Source: Chlamydia sp. 04-14 (lineage in GTDB: Bacteria > Chlamydiota > Chlamydiia > Chlamydiales > Chlamydiaceae). Taken from it: a DNA stretch of 64,000 bases. Positions 1-8,653 of the stretch are shown one piece after another. Where the stretch lies: positions 248,001 through 312,000 of the forward strand of contig NZ_JAPYKW010000002.1 of assembly GCF_036632095.1 (NCBI RefSeq), read 5' to 3'. Each line of letters begins with the position of its first letter. The stretch's first letter is position 1. The translations under genes and the position numbers were made by a program. Under the pieces are notes generated by a model. The model was not told the origin of the DNA and did not search any database. It saw nothing but the letters and a program-made list of their open reading frames with translations.

Positions 1-1
1 A

Positions 2-901
2 AACTCAGAAAGCTTCGTAAATGCTTCTAAGAAAATCACAAAAACAACCCCATGGGGTTCTGTTTATGGTGTATTCATTAAACTCGTAGAAGAGCATCTT
101 TTAAATAATCCTATTGAAAAGCTACTTGAGCAACTCGGTGTTAATCCTACAACCGGGAAAAAAGATTTCACAGCCCCCGATGGAGTAGTTGTTCCGAAAA
201 GTTTTATAGGGACCTCTCTTATTGAGAAATTAAAAGAACACATGTTGGTTTTCCATCATCATGAAGTCCCTTGTCTTTATGATTATAACGAAGAAATCTG
301 GAATAGTGAGCAAGTATTAAACGCTCCCTTTGTTCACTGTCATGCCTCAATTCCATTTATTCACAGTACAAGAGAGTTCTTCGAAAAGAAACAGTGTGAA
401 GAGCAACCTGTGAAACTAGTATTTTCAAAAGATCTCGATGATGAATGCGAAGCAGCTGTATCTGTAGCTACAGAATTTGGGGCTCTTCTTCTTGATGGCT
501 TAGGCGAAGCTGTAATTTTGGATCTTCCCAACATCCCTCTACCCGCTATTCGAGAAATTGCCTTTGGCACTTTACAAAGTGCAGGCGTACGCCTAGTAAA
601 AACAGAATATATTTCTTGTCCTGGATGCGGAAGAACGCTCTTTGATCTTCCTGAAGTGACAAAACGTATTCGAGAGAGAACAAAACATCTTGTAGGATTA
701 AAAATTGCTGTTATGGGATGTATTGTTAATGGGCCTGGAGAAATGGCAGATGCTGATTTTGGATTTGTAGGATCTAAAACGGGGATGATCGACCTGTATG
801 TAAAACACACATGTGTGAAAGCCCATATTCCTATGGAAGATGCTGAAGAAGAACTTGTTCGTCTTTTACAAGAATATGGTGTATGGAAAGATCCTGAATA
901 A
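2..901 (+). CDS. ispG: 4-hydroxy-3-methylbut-2-enyl diphosphate synthase, C-terminal part
   Basis: Partial gene: the frame is open from the window edge, so the N-terminal barrel lies outside. IspG (GcpE) is the iron-sulfur enzyme of the MEP isoprenoid pathway that reductively opens methylerythritol cyclodiphosphate. The visible C-terminus has the 4Fe-4S ligand motifs: CPGCGR near the middle, then GCIVNGPGE, followed by the family's conserved ADADFGFVG. The long segment before these cysteines fits the large, insert-containing IspG of chlamydiae and plants. pgeF starts 13 bp downstream in the same direction. Family assignment is secure; the true start is not visible. Confidence 0.95.
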   Translation, partial: NSESFVNASKKITKTTPWGSVYGVFIKLVEEHLLNNPIEKLLEQLGVNPTTGKKDFTAPDGVVVPKSFIGTSLIEKLKEHMLVFHHHEVPCLYDYNEEIWNSEQVLNAPFVHCHASIPFIHSTREFFEKKQCEEQPVKLVFSKDLDDECEAAVSVATEFGALLLDGLGEAVILDLPNIPLPAIREIAFGTLQSAGVRLVKTEYISCPGCGRTLFDLPEVTKRIRERTKHLVGLKIAVMGCIVNGPGEMADADFGFVGSKTGMIDLYVKHTCVKAHIPMEDAEEELVRLLQEYGVWKDPE

Positions 902-914
902 TAGGTTTTCAACT

Positions 915-1655
915 ATGACGCAATCGCATTCCGACAATGATCTAATTAAATTGACTTTCCCAGAACTTTCTGATCTACCCTTACGTCATGGATTATTCCC
1001 CAAACAAAAAGATCCGGAAGGCTACGTCTATGTTCCTAAAAACGAACAGATCCGCAAAAACCTAGGTGCTGAACGCTTCTGCGACCTTCATCAGGTACAT
1101 GGGACAAGCTTACGCCACGCTACGTATACGACCCCCACAGGATGTCCTGCAGACGGGTTGTATACCGAAGATCCTCTGATTTCCTTACACATCCGCCATT
1201 CAGATTGCCAACCCGCTATCTTTTATGATCCAGAAAAGCATGTTGTTGCCAATGTGCATTCAGGATGGCGAGGGCTTGTAGGGAATATCTACGCTGTAAC
1301 AATAGCCACATTAAAACGTGTTTATAAATCGCGTCCTCAAGATTTAATTGTTGTTATTGGTCCTTCTTTAGGACCTGATTACGCTATTTATCCCGATTAT
1401 AGAGAACTTTTTCCTCCAAGTTTCTTTGATTTTATGCCGAAAGAAAATCATATAGACTTCCGAGCAATAGCTAGAAAACAGTTGTTAGATCAGGGAATTT
1501 CTAGTTCTAAAATAACCATCTCGGAAAGGTGTACGTATACCGAGCATGAGATTTTCTTCTCCTCTCGTTATCGCAACTATTATCCAGAGCCCAATGTGAT
1601 AGATACACCGATAAAAAAGAACAACGTTACAGCTGTTCTTCTTCTCCCTAGATAA
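915..1655 (+). CDS. pgeF: PgeF/YfiH (laccase-domain) family protein
   Basis: 246 residues of the DUF152/LACC1 family, zinc-dependent proteins that act as purine nucleoside phosphorylase/deaminase and, in bacteria, have been linked to peptidoglycan precursor editing. The three metal ligands are visible: His62 in QVHG, Cys98 in HSDCQP and His115 in NVHSGWRG. I chose the ATG at 915 because the frame upstream of it overlaps the end of ispG and does not resemble the family. It follows ispG closely, matching the C. trachomatis CT057-CT056 order. It ends 5 bp from the convergent sucB. The substrate in Chlamydia is unknown. Confidence 0.85.
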   Translation: MTQSHSDNDLIKLTFPELSDLPLRHGLFPKQKDPEGYVYVPKNEQIRKNLGAERFCDLHQVHGTSLRHATYTTPTGCPADGLYTEDPLISLHIRHSDCQPAIFYDPEKHVVANVHSGWRGLVGNIYAVTIATLKRVYKSRPQDLIVVIGPSLGPDYAIYPDYRELFPPSFFDFMPKENHIDFRAIARKQLLDQGISSSKITISERCTYTEHEIFFSSRYRNYYPEPNVIDTPIKKNNVTAVLLLPR

Positions 1656-1660
1656 CAAAC

Positions 1661-2758
1661 CTAAAAATCAAGCAGGCTTTCGGGTTGTTCTATCGCATCT
1701 TTGATTTTGATAAGAAAACCTACGGCTTCTTTGCCATCGATAATACGATGATCATAGCTAAAAGCAACATACATCATATCTGCAATAGCTATGGTATTAT
1801 CAATAACTACGGGGCGTTTTTCTATTTTATGCATGCCTAATATTCCCACTTGAGGAGGATTAATAATAGGCGTAGAAAGTAAGGAACCATAAACACCACC
1901 ATTAGTAATGGTGAAGCTTCCTCCTTCAAGCTCTGGAACAGAAATCAGACCGTCACGAGCTCTACTTGCCAAATCTGCAAGCTTGACTTCAATATCCCCA
2001 CTAGAGAGCTTATCACAATCACGAATCACGGGAACAACAAGACCACGATCTGTTCCTACAGCAATAGAAATATCATAATATTGACGGTAGACGATTTCAT
2101 CACCGTCAATATATGCATTCACACGAGGATAAGCCTTTAATCCTTCAATAACTGCTTTTATGAAGAAAGACATCAAGCCTAATTTCACATTATAACGAGA
2201 AGAAAATGTCTCCTGTTTCTCCTTCCGGAGTTTCATAAGAGGAGTCATATGAATCTCGTTAAATGTTGTTAACATTGCTGATTCATGAAGAGCAGAAACC
2301 AAACGACGAGAAATCGTTTTACGTATTGAGGACATACGTTCACGCACTTCATTTTTAGATCCTGAAGATTGGGGTGTATTTTGAATTTTATCACGTAAAG
2401 GAACAAAATTCTTCCCCTCAGCAGGAGGTTCGTGAGCTTTAGATCTTGGGAAACAGATAATCTCCGCATCTACGGGTTCAGTAGCAGGCGTTTCCTCTAT
2501 AGGACTGTCGGGAACAGCTTCATTGGCATCATAGATTTTAGCAACTATCCCTCCAACAGCAACAACATCTCCTTCAGCAACAGACCAGACAATCCTTCCA
2601 GATGTAGGAGCATAGATAAGCTGATTTACCTTCTCGCTTTCGATCTCCATAATGCCTTGATTCTCCTGAACCAGACTTTCTGAAGTCACCAAAAGAGAGG
2701 CTATTGTTACTTCACTTATGGATTCAGCGACATTGGGAATGCGTACTTCTGTAATCAT
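1661..2758 (-). CDS. sucB: 2-oxoglutarate dehydrogenase E2, dihydrolipoyl succinyltransferase
   Basis: 365 residues. It transfers the succinyl group from the E1 active site to CoA. An N-terminal lipoyl domain (about residues 1-75) carries the lipoylation motif ESEKVN with Lys43. The C-terminal acyltransferase domain (from about residue 140) ends with the catalytic SYDHRIIDG, His337. Between them lies an acidic, proline-containing linker in which I do not find the usual peripheral-subunit-binding domain. The start overlaps the sucA stop by 4 bp, so the two are translationally coupled. E3 (lpd) is not in this window. Confidence 0.93.
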   Translation of the reverse strand: MITEVRIPNVAESISEVTIASLLVTSESLVQENQGIMEIESEKVNQLIYAPTSGRIVWSVAEGDVVAVGGIVAKIYDANEAVPDSPIEETPATEPVDAEIICFPRSKAHEPPAEGKNFVPLRDKIQNTPQSSGSKNEVRERMSSIRKTISRRLVSALHESAMLTTFNEIHMTPLMKLRKEKQETFSSRYNVKLGLMSFFIKAVIEGLKAYPRVNAYIDGDEIVYRQYYDISIAVGTDRGLVVPVIRDCDKLSSGDIEVKLADLASRARDGLISVPELEGGSFTITNGGVYGSLLSTPIINPPQVGILGMHKIEKRPVVIDNTIAIADMMYVAFSYDHRIIDGKEAVGFLIKIKDAIEQPESLLDF

Positions 2759-5481
2759 ACATTACCTAGAGAAAACAACGTTTCCATTAATGTTAAAAAT
2801 TCTTGTTGGCTAAGACGTGCAGATCCTGTAGCTGTGGAGCTACTTCTCGGTCTGCTTATACATGTAAGTTTTTTAGGAAAAATTTCTTCAGTTGCCATAA
2901 ATATATAATCAAAAGCACCCATATTCTGAGGCTCTTCTTGAAGCCATACATAATGGTCAACTTTAGAATACTTGCTAATTAGAGAAAGAAGATCTTCGAG
3001 ATATAAAGGATACAAACTCTCAATACGTAAACAAGCAAAATCTTTCTTACGTTCTTGAGGCAAAGCCCCTTTAAAATCATAATACACCTTTCCAGAACAC
3101 AACACTAAAACCTTAGCATCGTAATTAGGTTCTACATCCTCAAGGATAGGACGGAACCCTCCGGGAACGGTAAATTCATCTATAAAGCTTGTACACTCAG
3201 GATGGCGCAAAAGCATTTTTGGAGTAAAGATCACCAAAGGCAGGGATAAATCCCTCTTCGTATGTTCACGAAGTATACGGAAATACTGGACAGGAGTTGA
3301 AGGTATAACAACTTGGAAATTCCAATTTGCAGCTAGTTGTAAATACCTTTCTATACGTGCTGAGGAATGTTCCGGGCCTTGGCCTTCATAGCCGTGAGGC
3401 AAGAGAACAACAAGATCAGAATGTAAATCCCATTTTTGAATCGCAGAAGAAATATACTGATCGAAAATAATCTGCGCTCCATTGGAAAAATCTCCGAATT
3501 GCGCTTCCCATAAAACAAGAGTTCGCTCTGCCTGTTGAGCATAACCGTACTCAAAGCCTAAAACAGCATATTCCGATAACGGAGAATTATAGATATCTAC
3601 AGATCCTTGATCAGGAGACAGATGATATAGGGGCGTGTAGGTATCTCCGGATTTCACATCACTCCATAACAAATGCCGCTGACTAAAAGTTCCACGAATG
3701 GCGTCTTGTCCTGAAAGACGTAAGGAAAACTTTTCTATTAACAAAGAAGCAAAGGCGAGCTCTTCAGCCATTCCCCAATCATAACCAATTTCCCCATTAG
3801 CCATTTTCATTCTCTTATCAAGAAGAGCTTTAACCTTAGGATGGGGTGTGAAATTTTCAGGAAGACCACAGAGTTTAGAACTTATATGAAATACGGTTTC
3901 CTTGCTTAAAGAAACATCAATATCATTTACTAATAACTCACCGAGATCCATACGATCACAATGACGACAATCTCTTTTAGGTAGAGCTTGACTTTCTTCC
4001 TGTTTTAATATCTGAAATTCTTTACTGAGGATATCCTGAACACCTTTTTCAATTTTTGTTAGGTCATCCTCGGAGATTTCTGAAGAATAGTTATCTAATA
4101 GGTACTTTCTATAGATTTCACGAATCGTTGATTTTTTCTTAATCTCATCATAAAGCAAAGGAGCTGTTATCGAAGGATCGTCACTTTCATTATGACCGTA
4201 TTTCCGATAACAACAAAAGTCGATGATAACATCGCAATTAAACTCTTCACGTACTTTTAAGGAATATTCTATAGCTTGTAAACAGGCAGTAACATCTTCA
4301 GCATTCACACGAAATACAGGAATCCCCAACATCTTAGCAATATCCGTACAGTAAGGTGTGGATCGTGATTCCCTAGGCTGAGCAGTGAATCCTATATGGT
4401 TATTTACAACAATATGGAGAGTTCCTCCTGTAGAATACCCCGGGACCTGACTTAATTGTAAAGTTTCATAAACAATTCCCTGTCCTGAAAATGCTGCATC
4501 TCCATGAACAAGAATCGCCAAACACGAGTGTTCTTTTCCCGAGTCTACTTGATGCTGTAAAGCAGCAACAACACCCTCGACAACAGGATCTACAGCTTCC
4601 AGATGGCTAGGATTTGGCAACATAACAAAGGTTACTTCCTCACCATTTTTACTATGAGATCTAGAAACATAGCCTTTATGATACTTCACATCTCCGACAA
4701 CATCCAAACCTCGAGCCTTAGGGTTATCCTCGAACTCCATAAACACATGGGAGTAAGGCTTCCCTAATACATTTGTTAAGACATTCAATCGTCCACGATG
4801 AGCCATACCAAGAATATAATTCGTGATATCTTGAGTAACGCCATAGTGCACAAGATGTTCAAGCATGGGAATTAAGCTTTCAGCACCTTCTAAAGAGAAT
4901 CTTTTCTGCCCTGTAAATTTTATCTGTAGAAATTCTTCAAAGAATGTCGCCTTACACATATCTTGATATGTGCGCAAAAGCTCGGCAGGAGATCTTTGAG
5001 GAGGCTTGCTCTCCATGAGCTTCCATACATATTCCTGTAATTGAGGAGAACACGTAAGGGTTTCTACAGAAATACTTCGGCAATAAAAGTTTTTTAGGGC
5101 CTGAATTAAATCACGAACAGGAACTTTAGGCTGAGGAAGAAGACCTAAAGAAGGGACAGTTTCATTAAGATCTATATTCTTGATCTTTTCTTGAATTAAA
5201 GGAGAAGGATTAGCAGGAGATAAGGGAGAAATCTGACTTTGTAGATATCCGTAATAGCGGTATATCATACAAAGAAAATGAGCTTTCTTTTCTTGTAAAG
5301 TAGCGTATGCTTCTTCATTTCCAGAAGAGGCTGAGACAGCACCTTCTTGACCTAATTGGTATCCTTCAAAAAAATATTTCCATGAAGGATCCAAAGTTTC
5401 ATGATTTAGAAACCTTTGAAACATAGCCTCGATCCAGTCCATATCCGAAGAATGGACTTGTCCAGCAAACTCAGAATCCAT
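2755..5481 (-). CDS. sucA: 2-oxoglutarate dehydrogenase E1
   Basis: 908 residues, full length for the thiamine-diphosphate E1 that decarboxylates 2-oxoglutarate. The N-terminus has the E1o-type helix (AMFQRFLNHETLDPSWKYFF). Further on are MAHRGRLNVLTNVLGKPY, the cofactor region HGDAAFSGQG and NNHIGFTAQP, and the transketolase-like C-terminal half. It is the first gene of sucAB and is transcribed divergently from the CT053-like gene across 154 bp. Corresponds to C. trachomatis CT054. Chlamydiae have only part of the TCA cycle, and this complex produces succinyl-CoA from host-derived 2-oxoglutarate or glutamate. Confidence 0.96.
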   Translation of the reverse strand: MDSEFAGQVHSSDMDWIEAMFQRFLNHETLDPSWKYFFEGYQLGQEGAVSASSGNEEAYATLQEKKAHFLCMIYRYYGYLQSQISPLSPANPSPLIQEKIKNIDLNETVPSLGLLPQPKVPVRDLIQALKNFYCRSISVETLTCSPQLQEYVWKLMESKPPQRSPAELLRTYQDMCKATFFEEFLQIKFTGQKRFSLEGAESLIPMLEHLVHYGVTQDITNYILGMAHRGRLNVLTNVLGKPYSHVFMEFEDNPKARGLDVVGDVKYHKGYVSRSHSKNGEEVTFVMLPNPSHLEAVDPVVEGVVAALQHQVDSGKEHSCLAILVHGDAAFSGQGIVYETLQLSQVPGYSTGGTLHIVVNNHIGFTAQPRESRSTPYCTDIAKMLGIPVFRVNAEDVTACLQAIEYSLKVREEFNCDVIIDFCCYRKYGHNESDDPSITAPLLYDEIKKKSTIREIYRKYLLDNYSSEISEDDLTKIEKGVQDILSKEFQILKQEESQALPKRDCRHCDRMDLGELLVNDIDVSLSKETVFHISSKLCGLPENFTPHPKVKALLDKRMKMANGEIGYDWGMAEELAFASLLIEKFSLRLSGQDAIRGTFSQRHLLWSDVKSGDTYTPLYHLSPDQGSVDIYNSPLSEYAVLGFEYGYAQQAERTLVLWEAQFGDFSNGAQIIFDQYISSAIQKWDLHSDLVVLLPHGYEGQGPEHSSARIERYLQLAANWNFQVVIPSTPVQYFRILREHTKRDLSLPLVIFTPKMLLRHPECTSFIDEFTVPGGFRPILEDVEPNYDAKVLVLCSGKVYYDFKGALPQERKKDFACLRIESLYPLYLEDLLSLISKYSKVDHYVWLQEEPQNMGAFDYIFMATEEIFPKKLTCISRPRSSSTATGSARLSQQEFLTLMETLFSLGNV

Positions 5482-5635
5482 ATGATGTTTGTTCTCGATA
5501 GATGCGATCTGAATTTCGTTTCATAGCAAATTTTTATTTTTCAAAAAAAACAATCTTTGCTTTTTTTTCTATTATTGAAAAAAAGCAAGGGATACATTAC
5601 ATCTGCTCTCTAGAATACAGGATGGTGCCCACTAG

Positions 5636-6082
5636 ATGAAAAGTGAACGTCTAAAAAAACTCGAATCTGAATTACGTGACTTAACCCAGTGGATGCAATT
5701 GGGTTTGGTTCCAAAAAAAGAAATCGATAGACATAAGGAAGAAATACGTTCTTTAGAAAACAAAATCCATGAAGAGAAGGAGCGCTTGCAACTTCTAAAA
5801 GAAAGTGGCGAAGTTGAAGAGTTTGTTACTCCAAGACGTAGTCCTGCAAAAACTGTGTATCCCGACGGACCAAGCATGTCAGACATGGAGTTTGTTGAAG
5901 CTACAGAAACAGAAATCGATATTGATCCAGGCGAAACTGTTGAGATCGAACTTCCCGATGAAGATCGCGAAGAAGGTGCTGTAGAAATCGATTATTCCAG
6001 TGATGATGACGAAGATCCTTTTAGTGATCGTAATCGTTGGAGACGCGGGGGTATTGTTGACCCCGATGCTAATGAATGGTAA
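5636..6082 (+). CDS. coiled-coil protein with acidic tail, CT053-like
   Basis: 148 residues with no recognised domain. Residues 1-62 are highly charged with heptad-like spacing (ESELRDLTQW, then RHKEEIRSLENKIHEEKERL) and should form a coiled coil. From residue 75 the protein is strongly acidic (DIDPGETVEIELPDEDREE, SSDDDED) and ends in a short basic patch. It has no signal peptide or membrane segment. Gene order identifies it with C. trachomatis CT053, which I recall being reported as a type III secretion substrate in a heterologous system; I cannot verify that here. The hemW start overlaps its end. Confidence 0.8.
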   Translation: MKSERLKKLESELRDLTQWMQLGLVPKKEIDRHKEEIRSLENKIHEEKERLQLLKESGEVEEFVTPRRSPAKTVYPDGPSMSDMEFVEATETEIDIDPGETVEIELPDEDREEGAVEIDYSSDDDEDPFSDRNRWRRGGIVDPDANEW

Positions 6083-7193
6083 ACAACCCTTAGCCCTTTA
6101 CATCCATTTTCCTTTTTGCTCAAAGAAATGCCACTACTGTAGCTTTTATACGATTCCCTACAATCCGGAATCTGTGAGTTTGTATTGTAATGCGATTCTT
6201 CAAGAGGGGTTGAGTAAGCTAGCTACTGTTCAAGATACATATTTTATCGATACTATATTTTTTGGTGGAGGAACACCTTCGTTAATTCCTCCCCATCACT
6301 TGCATAATATAATCAAAGTTCTAGCTCCTCATGCACAAGAAATCACTCTAGAAGCGAACCCTGAGGATTTATCCGAATCGTATTTAAGAGATCTTGCTCT
6401 AACCCCCATTAATAGAATGAGTATTGGAGCACAGACCTTTCATGATCCCCTTCTTAAAGCTCTAGGGAGAATACACTCTGCATCAGCATCTATAGACGCT
6501 GTCCATCGTTGCTACGAGCATGAATTTAATAATATCTCCATAGATCTTATTTACGGTCTCCCCACACAATCTTTGGCAGATTTTCTTTCGGATCTTCATC
6601 AAGCTCTTAATCTACCTATTACCCACATCTCGCTTTATAATCTGACCCTAGATCCTCATACATCGTTTTATAAGCACCGTCGTGTTCTAGCACCTTCTAT
6701 TGCTAATGATGATATATTAGCAGCTATGAGTCTCTCGGCTGAAGAACTTCTATCTTCACGGGGATTTTCTCGTTATGAACTTGCCTCGTATGCAAAATCT
6801 CAAGCACAGTCAAAACACAACCTCTACTATTGGACAGATAAGCCCTTTTTAGGATTAGGCGTTTCTGCATCACAATACATTGATAAGGTACGCTCGAAAA
6901 ATCTCTCAAGAATCTCACAGTATCTACGTGCGGTGCGTAAAAATCTTCCCACTCATGAATCCACAGAATGCTTGCCAGAAGAAGAACGTATAAAAGAAGC
7001 TCTAGCTTTAAGATTGCGTCTTACTGAAGGAGCCCGATTAAAAGATTTCCCACCTGCATTAATACAATCTCTCACATCCCTTCCCCTAATAAAAGAATTG
7101 TTTGGCCTCAATAATGAGTTTCTATTCTTAAATAAACAGGGTCGATTATTTCACGATACTATCGCTGAAGAAATCATGAATCTTTCTTTTTAA
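6072..7193 (+). CDS. hemW: HemW-like radical SAM protein (often annotated HemN)
   Basis: About 373 residues. The radical-SAM cluster motif is CSKKCHYC (Cys16, Cys20, Cys23), followed by the HemN/HemW features FFGGGTPSL, LEANPEDL and SIGAQTF. The fourth cysteine of true oxygen-independent coproporphyrinogen oxidase (CxxxCxxCxC) is absent because the motif reads CHYCSF. This favours HemW, a haem-binding chaperone, over HemN. I chose ATG 6072; ATG 6066 is equally possible. Both overlap the upstream gene by 11-17 bp, implying coupling. Corresponds to CT052. Its length is typical. Confidence 0.85.
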   Translation: MNGKQPLALYIHFPFCSKKCHYCSFYTIPYNPESVSLYCNAILQEGLSKLATVQDTYFIDTIFFGGGTPSLIPPHHLHNIIKVLAPHAQEITLEANPEDLSESYLRDLALTPINRMSIGAQTFHDPLLKALGRIHSASASIDAVHRCYEHEFNNISIDLIYGLPTQSLADFLSDLHQALNLPITHISLYNLTLDPHTSFYKHRRVLAPSIANDDILAAMSLSAEELLSSRGFSRYELASYAKSQAQSKHNLYYWTDKPFLGLGVSASQYIDKVRSKNLSRISQYLRAVRKNLPTHESTECLPEEERIKEALALRLRLTEGARLKDFPPALIQSLTSLPLIKELFGLNNEFLFLNKQGRLFHDTIAEEIMNLSF

Positions 7194-7208
7194 TTTTAAT
7201 AAAACATT

Positions 7209-7255
7209 AATAATTGTTATTAGACTTTATTAAAAACAACAATTAATTGTTATTA
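7209..7255. promoter_or_regulatory. palindrome and direct repeat in AT-rich leader
   Basis: The spacer before the next gene is almost purely A/T. It holds a perfect 14-bp palindrome AACAATTAATTGTT at 7238-7251. The 11-mer AATTGTTATTA occurs at 7212-7222 and again at 7245-7255, overlapping the palindrome. The arrangement, within 50 bp of a start codon, could be an operator. In DNA this AT-rich it could also be chance. Confidence 0.35.
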
Positions 7256-7260
7256 AAAAT

Positions 7261-8607
7261 ATGAAAGATAAAATAGATAATAAAGAAACTGAAGATTTGT
7301 CATTTGATACTACTAGTAGAACAAGAGCAAAGACAGATCCTGATCCTGCTTTATTTACCCTGACAGGGACCACAATCACATCAATGAAAACCATTAATAT
7401 GAATAACCAAAATATTAGTGGTTTACCTGAGCCTAGACAAGACTCGGATGCTGTATCTTTGGATTACTTAAAATCGAATTACGTATCAAAGAGCGATCCC
7501 CAATCTGGATATCTCCCCACAACAGGTGGAACCATGACGGGGAATATTGATATGAGTGGTCATTCAATTATCAATGTAAAGATGCCTGAGAAAGCTCCAG
7601 GATCAACAGATTTAAATCCATCTGCTGCGGCAACTGTAAAGTATGTTATGGATACAGCCAATACGGTAACGAGTAATCCTGACATCAATAATGCAGTAAA
7701 TAAAATATCTGAGGTGTCTACAAAAGTCAGTACTATTGAAGCAGCTTTAGGACTGACTCCGGATAGTAACACAGATCCAGATGCACCGCCCCCACCGGAC
7801 ACTTCGCTATTTGTAAAAATTGAGGGGAGCACTATGACGGGTGATTTAGATATGCAAAATCATACCGTCAAAGGATTAGGAACACCAGTTGATGCTAAAG
7901 ATGCGGTAAATGTTGAATACCTACAAGCTAAAATCACAACGCCACAAATTGGGTTATTAGGGAACACAATCTCTACTTCAACTACAGTTACAGGAGATTT
8001 CGATTGGAAAACTTCAGTCACACCTCCAGGACCTGTACCACCACCGGCACCGCCTTTGCCAAGTCCATCGCCATCCGTGCCTACGTCGCCTCTTCCGCAA
8101 CCTTCACTTCCAAAACCTATAAGAATGAGCTCTGATATAACAGCAGCAACTACTGCAGGACCTACAGCGACTCCAAAAACTGATAGCATCATTACCACTC
8201 CGGTAACAGATCAGTATTTAAAGATTGAGGATTCTGATACAAAAACTATCAAAGTTCTCGCTCCAGGAATTGTCACTCTATCTGTAACGGCTAATTGGAC
8301 TGGGGGTTCTACTGCAAATATCGGTGTAGTATTAAATCCATCAACACCAACAACAGGTGGCGGATCTTCAGGAGGAGGAGGCTCATCTACAGTAACAGAT
8401 ACTGTTGTCTATAGTGTTGCCGCTTTAAGCTCGGGACAAAATTTATTCTGTCAGATTCCTGTTGAAAAACCTTCTGATCTTAAACTGAAATTTACTCCAC
8501 CAACAACTGGGGGCAGCGGTAGCACAGGAAATGATCTAACCGTCTCTTCTTGGTCATGGCAAGCCATTTTGCTTCCATCAATATTCCCAACTACATCTAA
8601 TCCGTAG
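7261..8607 (+). CDS. secreted-type protein with TMTG fibre-like repeats
   Basis: 448 residues. Three repeats resemble the unit of phage tail fibres: MKTINMNNQNISGLPEP at about residue 42, TMTGNIDMSGHSIINVKMP at about 91, and TMTGDLDMQNHTVKGLGTP at about 191. The first and third are followed by DAV(S/N)xxYL, the usual end of such a unit. Residues 255-290 form a proline-rich hinge (VPPPAPPLPSPSPSVP). The rest is glycine/serine/threonine-rich and looks like beta-sandwich. There is no N-terminal signal peptide or membrane segment. It occupies the place of C. trachomatis CT049-CT051 (Pls1/Pls2 region), but I see none of the Pmp-type GGAI/FxxN motifs. Function unknown. Confidence 0.75.
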   Translation: MKDKIDNKETEDLSFDTTSRTRAKTDPDPALFTLTGTTITSMKTINMNNQNISGLPEPRQDSDAVSLDYLKSNYVSKSDPQSGYLPTTGGTMTGNIDMSGHSIINVKMPEKAPGSTDLNPSAAATVKYVMDTANTVTSNPDINNAVNKISEVSTKVSTIEAALGLTPDSNTDPDAPPPPDTSLFVKIEGSTMTGDLDMQNHTVKGLGTPVDAKDAVNVEYLQAKITTPQIGLLGNTISTSTTVTGDFDWKTSVTPPGPVPPPAPPLPSPSPSVPTSPLPQPSLPKPIRMSSDITAATTAGPTATPKTDSIITTPVTDQYLKIEDSDTKTIKVLAPGIVTLSVTANWTGGSTANIGVVLNPSTPTTGGGSSGGGGSSTVTDTVVYSVAALSSGQNLFCQIPVEKPSDLKLKFTPPTTGGSGSTGNDLTVSSWSWQAILLPSIFPTTSNP

Positions 8608-8615
8608 TTTCTTAA

Positions 8616-8646
8616 AATAAGGCTAAGTTTATTTCTTAGCCTTATT
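8616..8646. terminator. bidirectional hairpin between convergent genes
   Basis: A 12-bp perfect stem (AATAAGGCTAAG at 8616-8627 with its complement at 8635-8646) and a 7-nt loop lie between the stops of the two convergent fibre-like genes. The T-runs are short, so efficiency is uncertain. Confidence 0.75.
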
Positions 8647-8653
8647 CCATAAT

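Noticed and set aside
361-912. 183-residue minus-strand frame opposite ispG
   Set aside because: It is fully antisense to the conserved ispG C-terminus with its iron-sulfur motifs and resembles no protein.
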